A stretch of 64,000 bases of DNA from an uncultured Eubacteriales bacterium (GCA_934489895.1 CAKSST010000004.1:57157-121156), one strand, 5' to 3'; shown: positions 8,255 to 19,055, counted from the stretch's first letter. Translations and numbers: made by a program. Notes: generated from the letters alone by a model not told the origin.

Positions 8255-11200
8255 ATGAGTAAGCACATGTATCAGCCCACGTCAATGTTTCTGGCAGAGT
8301 ATGCAAAATACAAGGGCGAGTATCCTAATGAAGATACACGCGTTGTATATTCAAAGGTAACATCCGACGGCTTTGCGATTGAATGGGCGTCACCGATTTG
8401 CGATGACGGTATGGTTTCACTGCAGAGTCAGGTGCTCACAGGTAAATATGCGCTTGACGGACTTTGTCTGTCTTTAAATGATTTCAGTTATACAGGCAAA
8501 TCTGATTTTAATATTATTCTCACAAGCGGCCAGGCTGATGATTTGTGGGATAAAACTGCAGAATCTGCAAGCAGACAGCTGGTGTTGCAGCTTGGTAACG
8601 AACAAGGCACGGCTTTTGTGTTCGGCTGTGGCAGCTTGCAGGCTGTTGCACAGGTTACCGATGAATGTTTAAAGCGTGAAAACCTTGTGGAAAAAAATAT
8701 CACGGCAGAGTGGAAAAAGCAACAAAACGGCGACTGTGTTATTTCTATTACCGTAGATAACAATCAGGTGAGCTGTACAGTGCCCGCACAGGCTCTTGCC
8801 GCCGCAACTGAACTGTGCGAAGAAGCAGTGCGCATTATTATTGCCTGCGATGACAAAAACAGTGATTTCAAACTTTCCTGCAACGGTGTTTTTGCTAAAA
8901 CAGATGATGATGTCACTGCAGTAATTAATGCAATAGCAGAATTGCCCAAAACCGTTAAGGATGATTTTCAGGCTTATGACGTTCTTGATGTGCGTGCGCA
9001 ATACGATGCATTGCCCATTGAGAAAAAGCCTTTTGTTATCAATTATCCGGCGCTGCACGGACTGTGCGGCGAAGTTTCAGCGCGTGAAGGTATTGATGAA
9101 AAAGGCTTTGACAAATATGGATTCTATGTGCCTTCAATGAAGGATATATCTGAGCTTTGCGGCGATACCCCAAAAGGAATTTCCACGGTTGCCGCAAAAA
9201 ACGGCGGTATAAAGATTGAGTTCAACAACTCAGCTTTCGGCCATCGACAGTATATAGACCGCCGCTTTGTTTGCGAAGATATAACTTTAAGATTCAACAA
9301 CCTTAATTATATTACGGGCGGCTTTATAGTAGGTGTTAACTCAGACGCTTCCAAAAGCGGAACCTGGAATTTGCAGGGAGGGACTGCAAGATTCGGCTTC
9401 TATTTATATATAGGTAAGGATTCAAGCGTCTACATAACAATGCCGTATGTTGATAAAAAGATGTTCAAGCTGGCAGAAAACCCGCTGCTTTCGCTTGATA
9501 ATTTACAAAATAAGGAATTTTTTATTAATTTCAAAATGGATATTTCACAGATGAAGCTGATAATAACCTTTACGGTAGACGGTCAGTCCATTGTTTGTGA
9601 TGTTGATGATTTAGGTACAAACCCTGCCAAAGGGCAAGAGGGAAGAAAATATGTTGATACAATGGATCAGCTAAGATACGGTTATGAAAACGCTTTGGTT
9701 ATTGTGCAATCAGCTCCCGGCTATGACCCTGAACAAAAGGGCTACAAAGCGGTAAAGGGCGCTTTCTGCGTTGATTGGACGGGCATAAAATATAATAAGT
9801 ACAGCTATGCCAAGCAGGCGAAAATTGACGAGGTTATTGAAGCTATTGACAAGCTGCCAGACGCCCCTTCTCTTGATATTGAAGAGCAGGTTAATGCTGC
9901 GTGGAGTCTGTATTTCAAGCTTACAACAAAGGATATACGTGAAGCAGTTACAAACTATGATAAGCTGAAAAACCTGCACGACAGTATATTTGCGCTTAAA
10001 ATGCAAGGGAAAAAAGCAGTAGAATACAAAGGAGAGGGCTATAAACCGCAGGGCAAAATTGACAATACAAGTTTGCTCACTCCCATTGTCCCCGACAGCG
10101 AAATTGCCTTTGACGCTTTTGGCTGGCCCGAATGGACCAAGGACTGCGTTGTAGGCACCTGCCGTGTTGAAACCGCAACAAAAGAGGGCACATTTATGGC
10201 TATGGAGCCTGTTCTCAAGCATTTTGCCGAAACAGGTGTAAACGTACTGTGGCTCACACCTATTAATGATGTGGGTATAGGTAAGATCTGCTCAACCTAT
10301 TGCAACTACGGCCCCCATACCATTTGTCCTTACCTTACAGGACAAATCAAAAAGGGAGAGCCTTATGATGAGTCAAAGGTTGACTATGCGGCGGGCTATA
10401 AAGTATTTGCCGACTTTATTGAAATGGCACACAAATACAACATACGCATACTTGTTGACTATGTGCCCTGGGGTCTCGCCAATGAGGCGCCTATAGTAGC
10501 GGAGCATTCCGACTGGTTTAAAGGTGCGTCAACTTGGGGCGGACAGGATTATCATCTTGATAAACAAGAGGTCAGGGAATATTATAAAAACTCAATAGTG
10601 GATTTTATGCTGGCAACCAATTGCGACGGTATCAGGTGGGATCTTGAGCCTTATTATTTCGGATATGACCTTATGGAAGATATTCTCAATGAGCTTAAAG
10701 CAGCAGGCAAAAAACCGCTGTTTATATCAGAGGCGGCAAACGGCAGACACGGCGCTTACGCTTTTGAGCAGTTTGGCGGCGTAACAGGTAAGGGAGTTAG
10801 CGCCCAAACCGTTGCCGATGTATTCTTTAATGATATTGATATTACAGAAGCGGTAAAGACAGGTAAGAATATCGGCGACGGATGTAAATTAAAGCATCAG
10901 CTGCAGCATAACTCCTACGGTAAGGCTAAATATTACGCTTATCAGATTTCCAGCCATGACGTTATAGCTTACCGCCGTGCATCTATTGCTTCATGGATGT
11001 ATCAGTTTATTTTCGGCTCTTTTATACCTTTGTTCTATTTAGGTGAAGAATGGTGCACAAAAGAAAAATCGGGAAGCATTTACGGAGTAAAAATCGGCTG
11101 GGATGAGCTGAATGATAAATGGCATAACGATTACTACGAAACGGTTAAAAAACTTGTGGCTTTGCGCTGGCAGTATAAGGACCTTCTTAACTGCGATGCC

Positions 11201-11515
11201 GACGACCATCGAAACACCAATATTTGTCAGATTGATATCCTGGGAACCGACCTTGTAAGAGGTTATGCCCGATATAAAGATAACCGGGCAATCATAGTTG
11301 TGCCCAATGTCAATGAACGCAGTGATAAAGAGGTTACCGTAACAGCAGAGCTTGCCTTTGATAAAATGGGACTTGAGGGCTATAAAACCTATACTCTAAT
11401 TGATCTTATGACCGAAAAAGAGGTTATCAGCGGTACAGCTTATGAGGTTAAGTTCTTCTCGCGCACAATGGCACATAATACCTGTGAGGTATATTTGCTT
11501 ACAGCAACAAAATAG
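8255..11515 (+). CDS. GH13-like modular enzyme without signal peptide (modules B-C-GH13)
   Basis: A 1086-residue protein. Residues ~6-222 form module B and ~281-517 module C, both shared with the secreted giants downstream. A helical linker follows, then a catalytic domain from ~601. The catalytic part resembles an alpha-amylase-type (GH13) barrel: TGVNVLWLTPIND, region I-like VDYVPWG, region II CDGIRWDLEP (nucleophile Asp796), region III FISEAA (acid/base Glu826) and region IV SSHDV (Asp902). Region I has Trp-Gly where GH13 has Asn-His. No signal peptide or membrane segment is seen: the protein begins MSKHMYQPTS directly at module B. It is the last gene of the argS operon and is followed by a strong terminator. 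The substrate is unknown; an alpha-glucan-type oligosaccharide is inferred. Confidence 0.75.
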   Translation: MSKHMYQPTSMFLAEYAKYKGEYPNEDTRVVYSKVTSDGFAIEWASPICDDGMVSLQSQVLTGKYALDGLCLSLNDFSYTGKSDFNIILTSGQADDLWDKTAESASRQLVLQLGNEQGTAFVFGCGSLQAVAQVTDECLKRENLVEKNITAEWKKQQNGDCVISITVDNNQVSCTVPAQALAAATELCEEAVRIIIACDDKNSDFKLSCNGVFAKTDDDVTAVINAIAELPKTVKDDFQAYDVLDVRAQYDALPIEKKPFVINYPALHGLCGEVSAREGIDEKGFDKYGFYVPSMKDISELCGDTPKGISTVAAKNGGIKIEFNNSAFGHRQYIDRRFVCEDITLRFNNLNYITGGFIVGVNSDASKSGTWNLQGGTARFGFYLYIGKDSSVYITMPYVDKKMFKLAENPLLSLDNLQNKEFFINFKMDISQMKLIITFTVDGQSIVCDVDDLGTNPAKGQEGRKYVDTMDQLRYGYENALVIVQSAPGYDPEQKGYKAVKGAFCVDWTGIKYNKYSYAKQAKIDEVIEAIDKLPDAPSLDIEEQVNAAWSLYFKLTTKDIREAVTNYDKLKNLHDSIFALKMQGKKAVEYKGEGYKPQGKIDNTSLLTPIVPDSEIAFDAFGWPEWTKDCVVGTCRVETATKEGTFMAMEPVLKHFAETGVNVLWLTPINDVGIGKICSTYCNYGPHTICPYLTGQIKKGEPYDESKVDYAAGYKVFADFIEMAHKYNIRILVDYVPWGLANEAPIVAEHSDWFKGASTWGGQDYHLDKQEVREYYKNSIVDFMLATNCDGIRWDLEPYYFGYDLMEDILNELKAAGKKPLFISEAANGRHGAYAFEQFGGVTGKGVSAQTVADVFFNDIDITEAVKTGKNIGDGCKLKHQLQHNSYGKAKYYAYQISSHDVIAYRRASIASWMYQFIFGSFIPLFYLGEEWCTKEKSGSIYGVKIGWDELNDKWHNDYYETVKKLVALRWQYKDLLNCDADDHRNTNICQIDILGTDLVRGYARYKDNRAIIVVPNVNERSDKEVTVTAELAFDKMGLEGYKTYTLIDLMTEKEVISGTAYEVKFFSRTMAHNTCEVYLLTATK

Positions 11516-11520
11516 CGTAT

Positions 11521-11558
11521 AAAAATAACCGTACAGAATAAACTGTACGGTTATTTTT
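11521..11558 (+). terminator. intrinsic terminator after the 1086-aa enzyme gene
   Basis: A perfect 16-bp inverted repeat (AAAAATAACCGTACAG with its complement) around a 6-base loop, ending in a T run. The symmetric A/T flanks would allow use on both strands. Confidence 0.85.
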
Positions 11559-11581
11559 ATACAAAAAAAACAAATTTTATC

Positions 11582-11610
11582 TTTACATTGTTGAAAAATT
11601 AGTATATAAT
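11582..11610 (+). promoter_or_regulatory. promoter of the 2418-aa secreted protein gene
   Basis: TTTACA (11582-11587), 17-base spacer, TATAAT (11605-11610). It lies 75 bp before the ATG at 11686, which has an AGGAGAG site just upstream. Confidence 0.65.
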
Positions 11611-11685
11611 GCTGAATGGGATATAATTTATAATACAAATTTTGTATTTATTACCAAGTTTTTAAAAGAACAGGAGAGCGCGCAA

Positions 11686-14600
11686 ATGAAAAGTCTGAAA
11701 AGTTTGTCAAAAAAACTTGTTGCTGTGATCATTGCATTAACATTGCTTTTTAGCATGTGCATAACAGCAGCAGTTCCCGCCACAGCAAGTACAGGTACCA
11801 CCTATGCTGACGGTAAAGTTCTCGCAACGGATGAAAATCTTCGTTATCTGGGACACTGGACTGAAAGCAATGGCTCAATGAAAGGTTACTTTCAAAGCAC
11901 GGTAGAAATTAAATTTACCGGTACATCTTTGAAAATAGACTTTGATGCCAGCGGCAGTATCGCTGTAAGCATTGACGGAGGAAGTTATTCATACTTCAAT
12001 GCAGGCAGTAATGTAGTTCTTGCAAGCGGATTGAATGCAGGCAGCCATAAGGCTGTAATTACAGCTAAATTCCAGCATGTTCGCCCTATTATCAAAGGAT
12101 TTACAATTGATGCAGGTGCACAGGTGTTGGAGCCTGATACCAATAAAAATATCACTTTTATAGGCGACTCTATTACTTTAGGTTACTTTGGTAACGTAAC
12201 AGGATATGACCATTCCTTTGTTAATGCTTACGGCACAAAGGTTGCCGCAAACTTCGGCTGGGCAGTAAACACCACTGCTATCGGCGGTATCGGCATTGCT
12301 GAAGCTAACACAGGCATTGATACCATAGGCATGGTTGACAGATATTTCAGATTAGGCGAATACGGCTCTGATGCAGCAGATGTTGAGTTTGATACAAGCA
12401 TCTACGCGCCTGATTATATAGTAATTGCTCTGGGTACTAACGGCTCAGTTGCAAATAAAACCGTTCAGGCAGCTTACGAAGGCTTCCTTGTAAATCTGCG
12501 TACAGCATACCCCAACGCAACAATTATCTGTCTTACACCTTTCCAATCGACAAGACTTTCCAATATTCCCAGAAAGATTTCATTGATTGAGCACAGCGTT
12601 GCAAACCGCAATAATGCAGGCGATAACAACGTTTACTTTGTTGACTCTTCAAACTGGGTTACTGATACAGCAACACAGACAACTGACGGCGTACATCCTA
12701 CATATGACACTCAGGATTTGATTGCATCAAACCTGACAGCAGAAATTCAGAGCATTATTGATAATCCTAATCCTGCCGAAGGAACATTTAGCAATGCATA
12801 TACTGAGGATTTGAGTGTTGTTGCAACCACACAAACGGATAGATTCACTTATTCTTCCAGCTCTGGTGAAGTTCAGCGTAACAGCACATCTTTCACCTAT
12901 ATGAATGATATTATAGGCGGCGGTATTACTGTTGGTTGGGATAATCTCAGCGGTTATGCTCCTTACGCATTTTCCAGCAACCTTGGCACTTTCCCCGGCA
13001 ACGGCTTTACATTGAAGTTCAGTGACTACAATATAACTTCAACAGATACAAGCTTAAGCCGTTACGGTCAGATTGCAATTGCCATTGCAAACGCTACTGA
13101 ATATAAGCTTAAATCAAATGTTCCTTTCCTGCAGATAGATACGGTTAACGGTGCTCTTTATTTAAGCCATTGTAACGACGATTCTTTTGGCGTGTATAGT
13201 GGTTATACCGCAGCACAGACCATTATTGAAAGTGATGTTCTGTCATACGCAAACATTAAAGGCAAGCCCTTTACTGTTTCTGTTGATCCTGCAACTAGCA
13301 GCAAATACCTTATCACTGTAAATGTTGATGGTACTGTTGTTACAGGTGAGATGGATGCAAGTATATATTCTTCATATACAAATGCAGCCACAACAAATAC
13401 ATACATTTCAGTTGGCGGTATGGACAACGGCACAGGCGCTCCTTGGAGCATCAATTTCTACGGCTGCAAGCTTAATCCTTCAGATCTTGCAGAAGGGTTA
13501 ACGGGAATTGCAAGCGCTAAACTTGACTATGTTAAAACTTCTTATAAAACCGTTACCGATATTTTGGGCGGCGGTGTAAACATCATATTTACCAATTACG
13601 GCTGTTATGAACCTTATCATTACCCCGTAAATATGGGTGATTTCAACGGTATCGACCTTCAGTTCTCAAACTACTATACATATAATACGGATAACACTCT
13701 TCTCGGCCACGGAAAGCTTCTTTTGATGCTGTCCAATGATTCAGCAGGTTCTACAACCCGCGGTGCTAGCGTTATTAAGTTTAAACCCGAGGTTGTAGGT
13801 ATACTTATTGATACTGTTGACGGTACACTAAGACTGGTTGAGCAGAATAATGAGCAGATGAGCTCATACACCACTATTGCAACTCTTGCAACCAACAGCG
13901 CTCTTGAATACGCAAATTTTTCAGGTAAAGAGTTTGTTGTTTCCTTTGATAAGAGCGGCAATGACCTTGTTGTTACTGTAACAGTTGACGGTATTGCAGT
14001 TTCAGGTACTGCAACTGCTGAACAGCTTGCAAATTTCAGCTACTGCCCCAACAATACAGCAACATATGTATCTATAGGCAGCACAGAGAATAGTTCTAAC
14101 GGTAACACCTGGTCTGTAGAATTCTATGGCTACAAAAAGGATATTACTTATGTTTCAAATGCACAGGTTGCAGGCGGCACAGTCGAAAATCTTATCAACA
14201 CAATTAATCGAATCCCTGATGCAATCACACTTGATGATGCAAACATAATTCTTACAGCAAAAGCGCTCTACGATGCTTTCGGTTCAAGCGTAAGAGAACA
14301 GGTTACAAATGCAAACGACTTGACTCTTGCTTACAACACTTTGGTAAATCTGCAGAATAGCGCTATTTATAAGCCTACAGCAGCATACCTTGCAGGATAT
14401 CCTGAATATACCAATCAGTATCCCAACGCCAGTTTACGTACAATGTACTCAACAGAAACAACTGATGGATTTAAGGTTAACTTTGACCGCAGAACCATAA
14501 ATGATATTGGTGATGTACAGCGTAATACGACACTTGCAGGCAAATATGCTCTTGATGGATTATATGTATCCTTCAAAAACTTTAAATACTCCTTACAGTC

Positions 14601-17600
14601 AGACTTCTATGTTGCTTTCACAAGCGGCGCAGCAGGCTCTGTCTGGGACGGTTCGGAAAATGCGGCAAAAGAGCAGCTGGTTCTTTACTTGGGTACAGAT
14701 TCAATAAAGCTTATGCTTGCAGGCGCAGGCATGACCGCACCTGTTAATTTAGGTTCAAACAGTATATTAAGGAGAAGTAACCTTGTTGGCAAAGATATCA
14801 GCATTGAATGGCATGCACAAACAAATGGTGACTATTGTTTATATATCACAGTTGGCTCACAGGTTGCAGGCTATCGTGTAAGCGCCGCTCAGATTGCAGC
14901 AGCAACCAACCTTGATGTTAATGCTGTTCGCGTAATGGTTGCTTCCCCCGCAACAGGCAACGACTTTGAAATTCAGGTTGACGGCATCTATGCAAATACC
15001 TCTTCAACAGTAAAAACTGTTATTAATGCAATTTCAGCGCTTAATGCAGGTTCAACTGCTTCTGAAATCAATGCCGCTTACAATGCATATTTGGCACTTT
15101 CTGTTGCCGATAAACAGCTTGTTATAAACTACCCTGTTCTTAATGAGCTTCGTTTGGCACTCCGCACAGTTGATGAAAACGGATTTGACGCTGAAGGTTA
15201 TTACGTACCCACAATGGATGATGTATATGATAACTCTCCCGTTCAGAAGGCTCTCGCAGCAACAGCTGCAGCAAACGGCGGTATCAAGATTGATATGAAC
15301 AACGCAGTTTTCGGTTTGCGTACAGTTCTTAAAGAGCGCTATATCGCTGAAGATATTTCCTTAAGATTTGACAATTATGATTACAATAACGGCGGTCTTG
15401 TTATTGGCTTGAACAGCACCGCTAATATGGGTTCAATATTTAATAAGCAAGGTTCAGACAACCGTTTCGGTATGTACTTCTTGATTGGTTATGATTCATC
15501 TGTTTGGGCATCTGCACCTTATGTTAATAACACAATGTATAGGATTTTGACTGATGATGTCCTTTCAACAGACAGTTTGCAGAATAATCAGTTTGTTGTA
15601 AATATTAAATATAACCCCGATACTAAGAAGATAACATTCGTAATAACCGTAGGTAGCAAAACATTAAGTTATAATCTTGATGATTTAGGCAGACTGCCCG
15701 TAACCAATGGTTACTATTCAGAAGCAATGGATCAGTTTGACTATGAAAATGCTCAGATTGTTGTTGAAACCGTTTCAGGCTACAATCCTGAAACAGGCGC
15801 ATATTATACAAACGCAGCATCTGCCTCTTCAATAGAATTGACCGGTATTAAGTATATGGAGAACAGCTCTGCACAGCAGGAAAAAATAGATGCAGTTATT
15901 GCAGCAATTAACGCTCTTCCCAATACACCGTCACTCGATATTGAAGATGATGTAACAACAGTATGGAATCAATACTTTGAGCTTGCGCTCCCCAGAATGC
16001 GCGCTGCAGTTACAAACTATGACAAACTGCTTACATTGCACGACGGTATATTCAACCTTAAATCAGGCAACAGCAATGTTACGACTTATGTTGATAAAGA
16101 AATTGCTTCTTCCGTGATTGACAACTCTTCACTCATTACACCTTATGTTGACGATTCACAAGTGAGCTATGATTCCACAGGCATCTGGCCTGAATGGACC
16201 AAGGATTTGGTAATGGCTGAGGTCAACCTCAAAAATGCAAGCACAGGAGGTACAATTCTTGCAGAAGATATTGAACCTATGCTTCAGCACTTAGCAAAGA
16301 CCGGTATTAACGGTCTTTGGGTATTGCCTATCAACGATGAAGGCAGAGACAGTACCTCAATTTACTGCAACTATGGTCCTCATACCATTTCACCGTATCT
16401 TACAGGTGTCCTTCCCTACGGTACAGATTACTCTGAGTTTAACGGTGACTATACTCAGGCTTTTGCAAACTTTAAGGCATTTGTTGATTTGGCTCATACA
16501 TACAATATCCGCATATTTATGGATGTTGTTCCTTGGGGCGTAAGCAAACTATCGCCTGTTTATGCAGAGCATCCTGACTGGTTCATAGGCAAATCTACAT
16601 GGGGCGGTATGGATTACGACCTTGACAATGCCGATGTACAGGCTTGGTATAAGGAGTCAATTGTAAATACTTATCTGGCAACAGGTGTTGACGGTATCCG
16701 TTGGGATCTTGAGCCTAACTACTTTGGATATGACCTTGTTACACAAGTTCTTAACGAGCTGAAAGCGCAAGGTAAAAAGCCTTTGTTCTTCTCAGAGGAT
16801 AGTAATAACCGTAACGGTGCATACGCCTTTGAGCAGTGCTATGGCGTAACAGGTGAGGGCGTTTCATCTCAGACCGTCAGCGAAGTATTCTTCAATGATA
16901 TTGATATCGTTAAGGCTATTAAAAACGGTCAAAACATATGCACTGGCGGATCTTCAAAGTACTATGCATATCAGATGTCCAGCCATGACGTACTTGAATA
17001 TCACAATGTATCTTTAGCATCATGGGCTTATGAATATGCATTCTCCTCCTTCATTCCGATTTTCTATATCGGTGAAGAATGGAATTCAGACGCTTCAGGC
17101 TCTCTTACCGGTGCTAGAATAGATTGGAATGAGCTTAATAGCGCAGACCACGCACAGTATTACGAGACTGTTAAGAAACTTCTTGGTTTGCGTTGGATGT
17201 ATAAAGATATCGTCAACAGCACGGTTGATAATCATACTCAAACCAATATCTGTTCTGTAGATGTTATCGGTACAGATCACGTTAAGGGCTACGCACGTTA
17301 CGCAGATAATGAGGCAATCGTTGTTGTTCCCAATGTTAACGAAAAATCTACTGCAGATGCAACCTTTACAGTTAAGCTTCCCATTTCAGATATGGGCCTT
17401 AATAACTACAGTTACTATACTGTAACAGATATGCTTACAGGTGATATGGTAACAAGCGGTACAGCTGCTGATATTACTTACTTCAGCGAAACAATTGAGC
17501 ACAACTCCGCAGGAGTTTACCTCGTTTCAGGTAACGCTTCCGATGTTACTTGGTCAATGAGCGAAGACGGCACACTTACCATTTCGGGTACAGGCGCTAT

Positions 17601-18942
17601 TACAGAAACACCTTGGGCATCTGCATATTCAACCGCAACAAAAGTTGTTATTGAAGAGGGTATTACCTCTGTTAGTGCTGATGCGTTCACAAAATTCAGC
17701 GGTGTAACTGAGGTTGTATTGCCCGATTCTATGACAGAAGTTCCCGTGCTTACTGGTTGCGCAGCAAATGTTAAGATAGTAATAAATCAGGGTGCAAAAA
17801 TAGAAGCTGTAGTTGCAGATTCCGTATATGACTACGCATATTCAAGTCTTACTGATAAGGGCCTTATAGCCTTCTATGAACAGGCTTTATTTGCAAAGAC
17901 CGATGCACTTGACGTAACAGTTGCAAGCGCAGAAGAGGTTTCTGCAATATTCGGTTCGGCAAACGCTGTTATGTATAAAGTGGGATTCACACCTGCGCAA
18001 GAAATGACAGTTAAGATTCCTGTTCCAGATACAATGAATGCTGTCGGTATTAGTGTTTGCACTGTGGACAGCTACGGCAATGCGACAGTTATCAGTTCAA
18101 ATATTGTTGACGGTTATGCTACTGTAAAAACATCAACAGCTACTAACTTTGCCCTTGTTGAGCTTGGAACAGAATATGTTGGTGCATTTGAGATTAAAGC
18201 AATCAATGTAACCGTTGGCGATACTGCTAAAACAGTTGATGTAGTTGTTGACGACAATTATCTTGCATCGTTCAATAACTTAAGCGTCGTTTATACTCCT
18301 GTTGGTGCAACAGAAGTCAATAGAATCGATCAGTACACAAGGGTTGGCAACAGCCTGGTATTCAGCTTTACAACAACATATAACGAGATTACGGTTCAGT
18401 TTGTTGCTGATTATGACCTTGGAGATACTTATGAAACTGATATAGCTGTTGTTAACCTTGCAAGAATGAACGGCAGTTCAGGTACAAAATATGTTCAGTA
18501 TATTAAACTTGCCGGCGGCGATGCAAACGGTGACGGTGCAACCGACGTTAAAGACTTAGTACGTGCTAAGAAGATTATTGCCGGTACTCAAACAGCAACC
18601 GGCGGCGCTGACTTAAACGGTGACGGTTCAGTTGTTGTAACAGACCTTACCTTGCTTGCAAAACTTATTGTTAACGGCAAGAAGGGCATGAAAGCACACA
18701 CAGTAACCTTTGCTGATTATAACGGAACAATCTATGAGGTTGTAAATGTACCTGAAGGCTATAAAGCTGTTCCCACAGTAACTCCTGAAAAAGAAGGCTA
18801 TACCTTCAAGGAGTGGAGGGGCACACTTTCCAACATTACAGAAGATGTGACAATCTATGCAGTTTATAGCGGTGCAGAGGGCGAATTCTCAGACGATGAC
18901 ATGTCCGGTACAATTCCTGAAGATTGGGAATATGACAAATAA
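11686..18942 (+). CDS. giant secreted protein: CE2-like SGNH esterase, modules A-A-B-C, GH13-like domain, BspA-like segment, dockerin, InlB-type repeat
   Basis: A 2418-residue exported protein. Residues 1-35 are a signal peptide (KK, hydrophobic core, ATAS). Residues ~38-150 look like the beta-sandwich that precedes CE2 esterases, and ~155-365 are an SGNH hydrolase (FIGDSITLGY, GTNGS, DGVHP). Module A occurs at ~374-596 and ~601-818, module B at ~896-1105 and module C at ~1162-1394. The GH13-like domain (~1477-1948) has Asp1674, Glu1704 and Asp1768. After it come a BspA/leucine-rich-like segment (~1955-2030, GTLTISGTGAI), a dockerin near 2279-2335 (DANGDGATDVKDLVRAKK and ADLNGDGSVVVTDL) and an InlB/Flg_new-type repeat (~2337-2400). 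I infer deacylation and cleavage of one polymer at the cell surface, with the dockerin docking to a cohesin not identified here. Confidence 0.8.
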   Translation: MKSLKSLSKKLVAVIIALTLLFSMCITAAVPATASTGTTYADGKVLATDENLRYLGHWTESNGSMKGYFQSTVEIKFTGTSLKIDFDASGSIAVSIDGGSYSYFNAGSNVVLASGLNAGSHKAVITAKFQHVRPIIKGFTIDAGAQVLEPDTNKNITFIGDSITLGYFGNVTGYDHSFVNAYGTKVAANFGWAVNTTAIGGIGIAEANTGIDTIGMVDRYFRLGEYGSDAADVEFDTSIYAPDYIVIALGTNGSVANKTVQAAYEGFLVNLRTAYPNATIICLTPFQSTRLSNIPRKISLIEHSVANRNNAGDNNVYFVDSSNWVTDTATQTTDGVHPTYDTQDLIASNLTAEIQSIIDNPNPAEGTFSNAYTEDLSVVATTQTDRFTYSSSSGEVQRNSTSFTYMNDIIGGGITVGWDNLSGYAPYAFSSNLGTFPGNGFTLKFSDYNITSTDTSLSRYGQIAIAIANATEYKLKSNVPFLQIDTVNGALYLSHCNDDSFGVYSGYTAAQTIIESDVLSYANIKGKPFTVSVDPATSSKYLITVNVDGTVVTGEMDASIYSSYTNAATTNTYISVGGMDNGTGAPWSINFYGCKLNPSDLAEGLTGIASAKLDYVKTSYKTVTDILGGGVNIIFTNYGCYEPYHYPVNMGDFNGIDLQFSNYYTYNTDNTLLGHGKLLLMLSNDSAGSTTRGASVIKFKPEVVGILIDTVDGTLRLVEQNNEQMSSYTTIATLATNSALEYANFSGKEFVVSFDKSGNDLVVTVTVDGIAVSGTATAEQLANFSYCPNNTATYVSIGSTENSSNGNTWSVEFYGYKKDITYVSNAQVAGGTVENLINTINRIPDAITLDDANIILTAKALYDAFGSSVREQVTNANDLTLAYNTLVNLQNSAIYKPTAAYLAGYPEYTNQYPNASLRTMYSTETTDGFKVNFDRRTINDIGDVQRNTTLAGKYALDGLYVSFKNFKYSLQSDFYVAFTSGAAGSVWDGSENAAKEQLVLYLGTDSIKLMLAGAGMTAPVNLGSNSILRRSNLVGKDISIEWHAQTNGDYCLYITVGSQVAGYRVSAAQIAAATNLDVNAVRVMVASPATGNDFEIQVDGIYANTSSTVKTVINAISALNAGSTASEINAAYNAYLALSVADKQLVINYPVLNELRLALRTVDENGFDAEGYYVPTMDDVYDNSPVQKALAATAAANGGIKIDMNNAVFGLRTVLKERYIAEDISLRFDNYDYNNGGLVIGLNSTANMGSIFNKQGSDNRFGMYFLIGYDSSVWASAPYVNNTMYRILTDDVLSTDSLQNNQFVVNIKYNPDTKKITFVITVGSKTLSYNLDDLGRLPVTNGYYSEAMDQFDYENAQIVVETVSGYNPETGAYYTNAASASSIELTGIKYMENSSAQQEKIDAVIAAINALPNTPSLDIEDDVTTVWNQYFELALPRMRAAVTNYDKLLTLHDGIFNLKSGNSNVTTYVDKEIASSVIDNSSLITPYVDDSQVSYDSTGIWPEWTKDLVMAEVNLKNASTGGTILAEDIEPMLQHLAKTGINGLWVLPINDEGRDSTSIYCNYGPHTISPYLTGVLPYGTDYSEFNGDYTQAFANFKAFVDLAHTYNIRIFMDVVPWGVSKLSPVYAEHPDWFIGKSTWGGMDYDLDNADVQAWYKESIVNTYLATGVDGIRWDLEPNYFGYDLVTQVLNELKAQGKKPLFFSEDSNNRNGAYAFEQCYGVTGEGVSSQTVSEVFFNDIDIVKAIKNGQNICTGGSSKYYAYQMSSHDVLEYHNVSLASWAYEYAFSSFIPIFYIGEEWNSDASGSLTGARIDWNELNSADHAQYYETVKKLLGLRWMYKDIVNSTVDNHTQTNICSVDVIGTDHVKGYARYADNEAIVVVPNVNEKSTADATFTVKLPISDMGLNNYSYYTVTDMLTGDMVTSGTAADITYFSETIEHNSAGVYLVSGNASDVTWSMSEDGTLTISGTGAITETPWASAYSTATKVVIEEGITSVSADAFTKFSGVTEVVLPDSMTEVPVLTGCAANVKIVINQGAKIEAVVADSVYDYAYSSLTDKGLIAFYEQALFAKTDALDVTVASAEEVSAIFGSANAVMYKVGFTPAQEMTVKIPVPDTMNAVGISVCTVDSYGNATVISSNIVDGYATVKTSTATNFALVELGTEYVGAFEIKAINVTVGDTAKTVDVVVDDNYLASFNNLSVVYTPVGATEVNRIDQYTRVGNSLVFSFTTTYNEITVQFVADYDLGDTYETDIAVVNLARMNGSSGTKYVQYIKLAGGDANGDGATDVKDLVRAKKIIAGTQTATGGADLNGDGSVVVTDLTLLAKLIVNGKKGMKAHTVTFADYNGTIYEVVNVPEGYKAVPTVTPEKEGYTFKEWRGTLSNITEDVTIYAVYSGAEGEFSDDDMSGTIPEDWEYDK

Positions 18943-18953
18943 TCATTAAAAAT

Positions 18954-18978
18954 AGCGGCGAGCTTAACACTCGCCGCT
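18954..18978 (+). terminator. intrinsic terminator after the 2418-aa gene
   Basis: AGCGGCGAG / CTCGCCGCT, a 9-bp GC-rich stem with a 7-base loop, followed by TTCTTCTT, 12 bp after the stop codon. Confidence 0.85.
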
Positions 18979-19026
18979 TTCTTCTTGATAAGAATAGAAA
19001 TAAAAGTATAAAATTCCCTTTTTCGA

Positions 19027-19055
19027 TTGACATCTACTCACTCGATTTGTATAAT
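19027..19055 (+). promoter_or_regulatory. perfect sigma-A consensus promoter
   Basis: TTGACA (19027-19032), 17-base spacer, TATAAT (19050-19055). It precedes the gene remnant and the FAD oxidoreductase gene. The transcript would carry about 300 bases before the oxidoreductase start. Confidence 0.7.
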
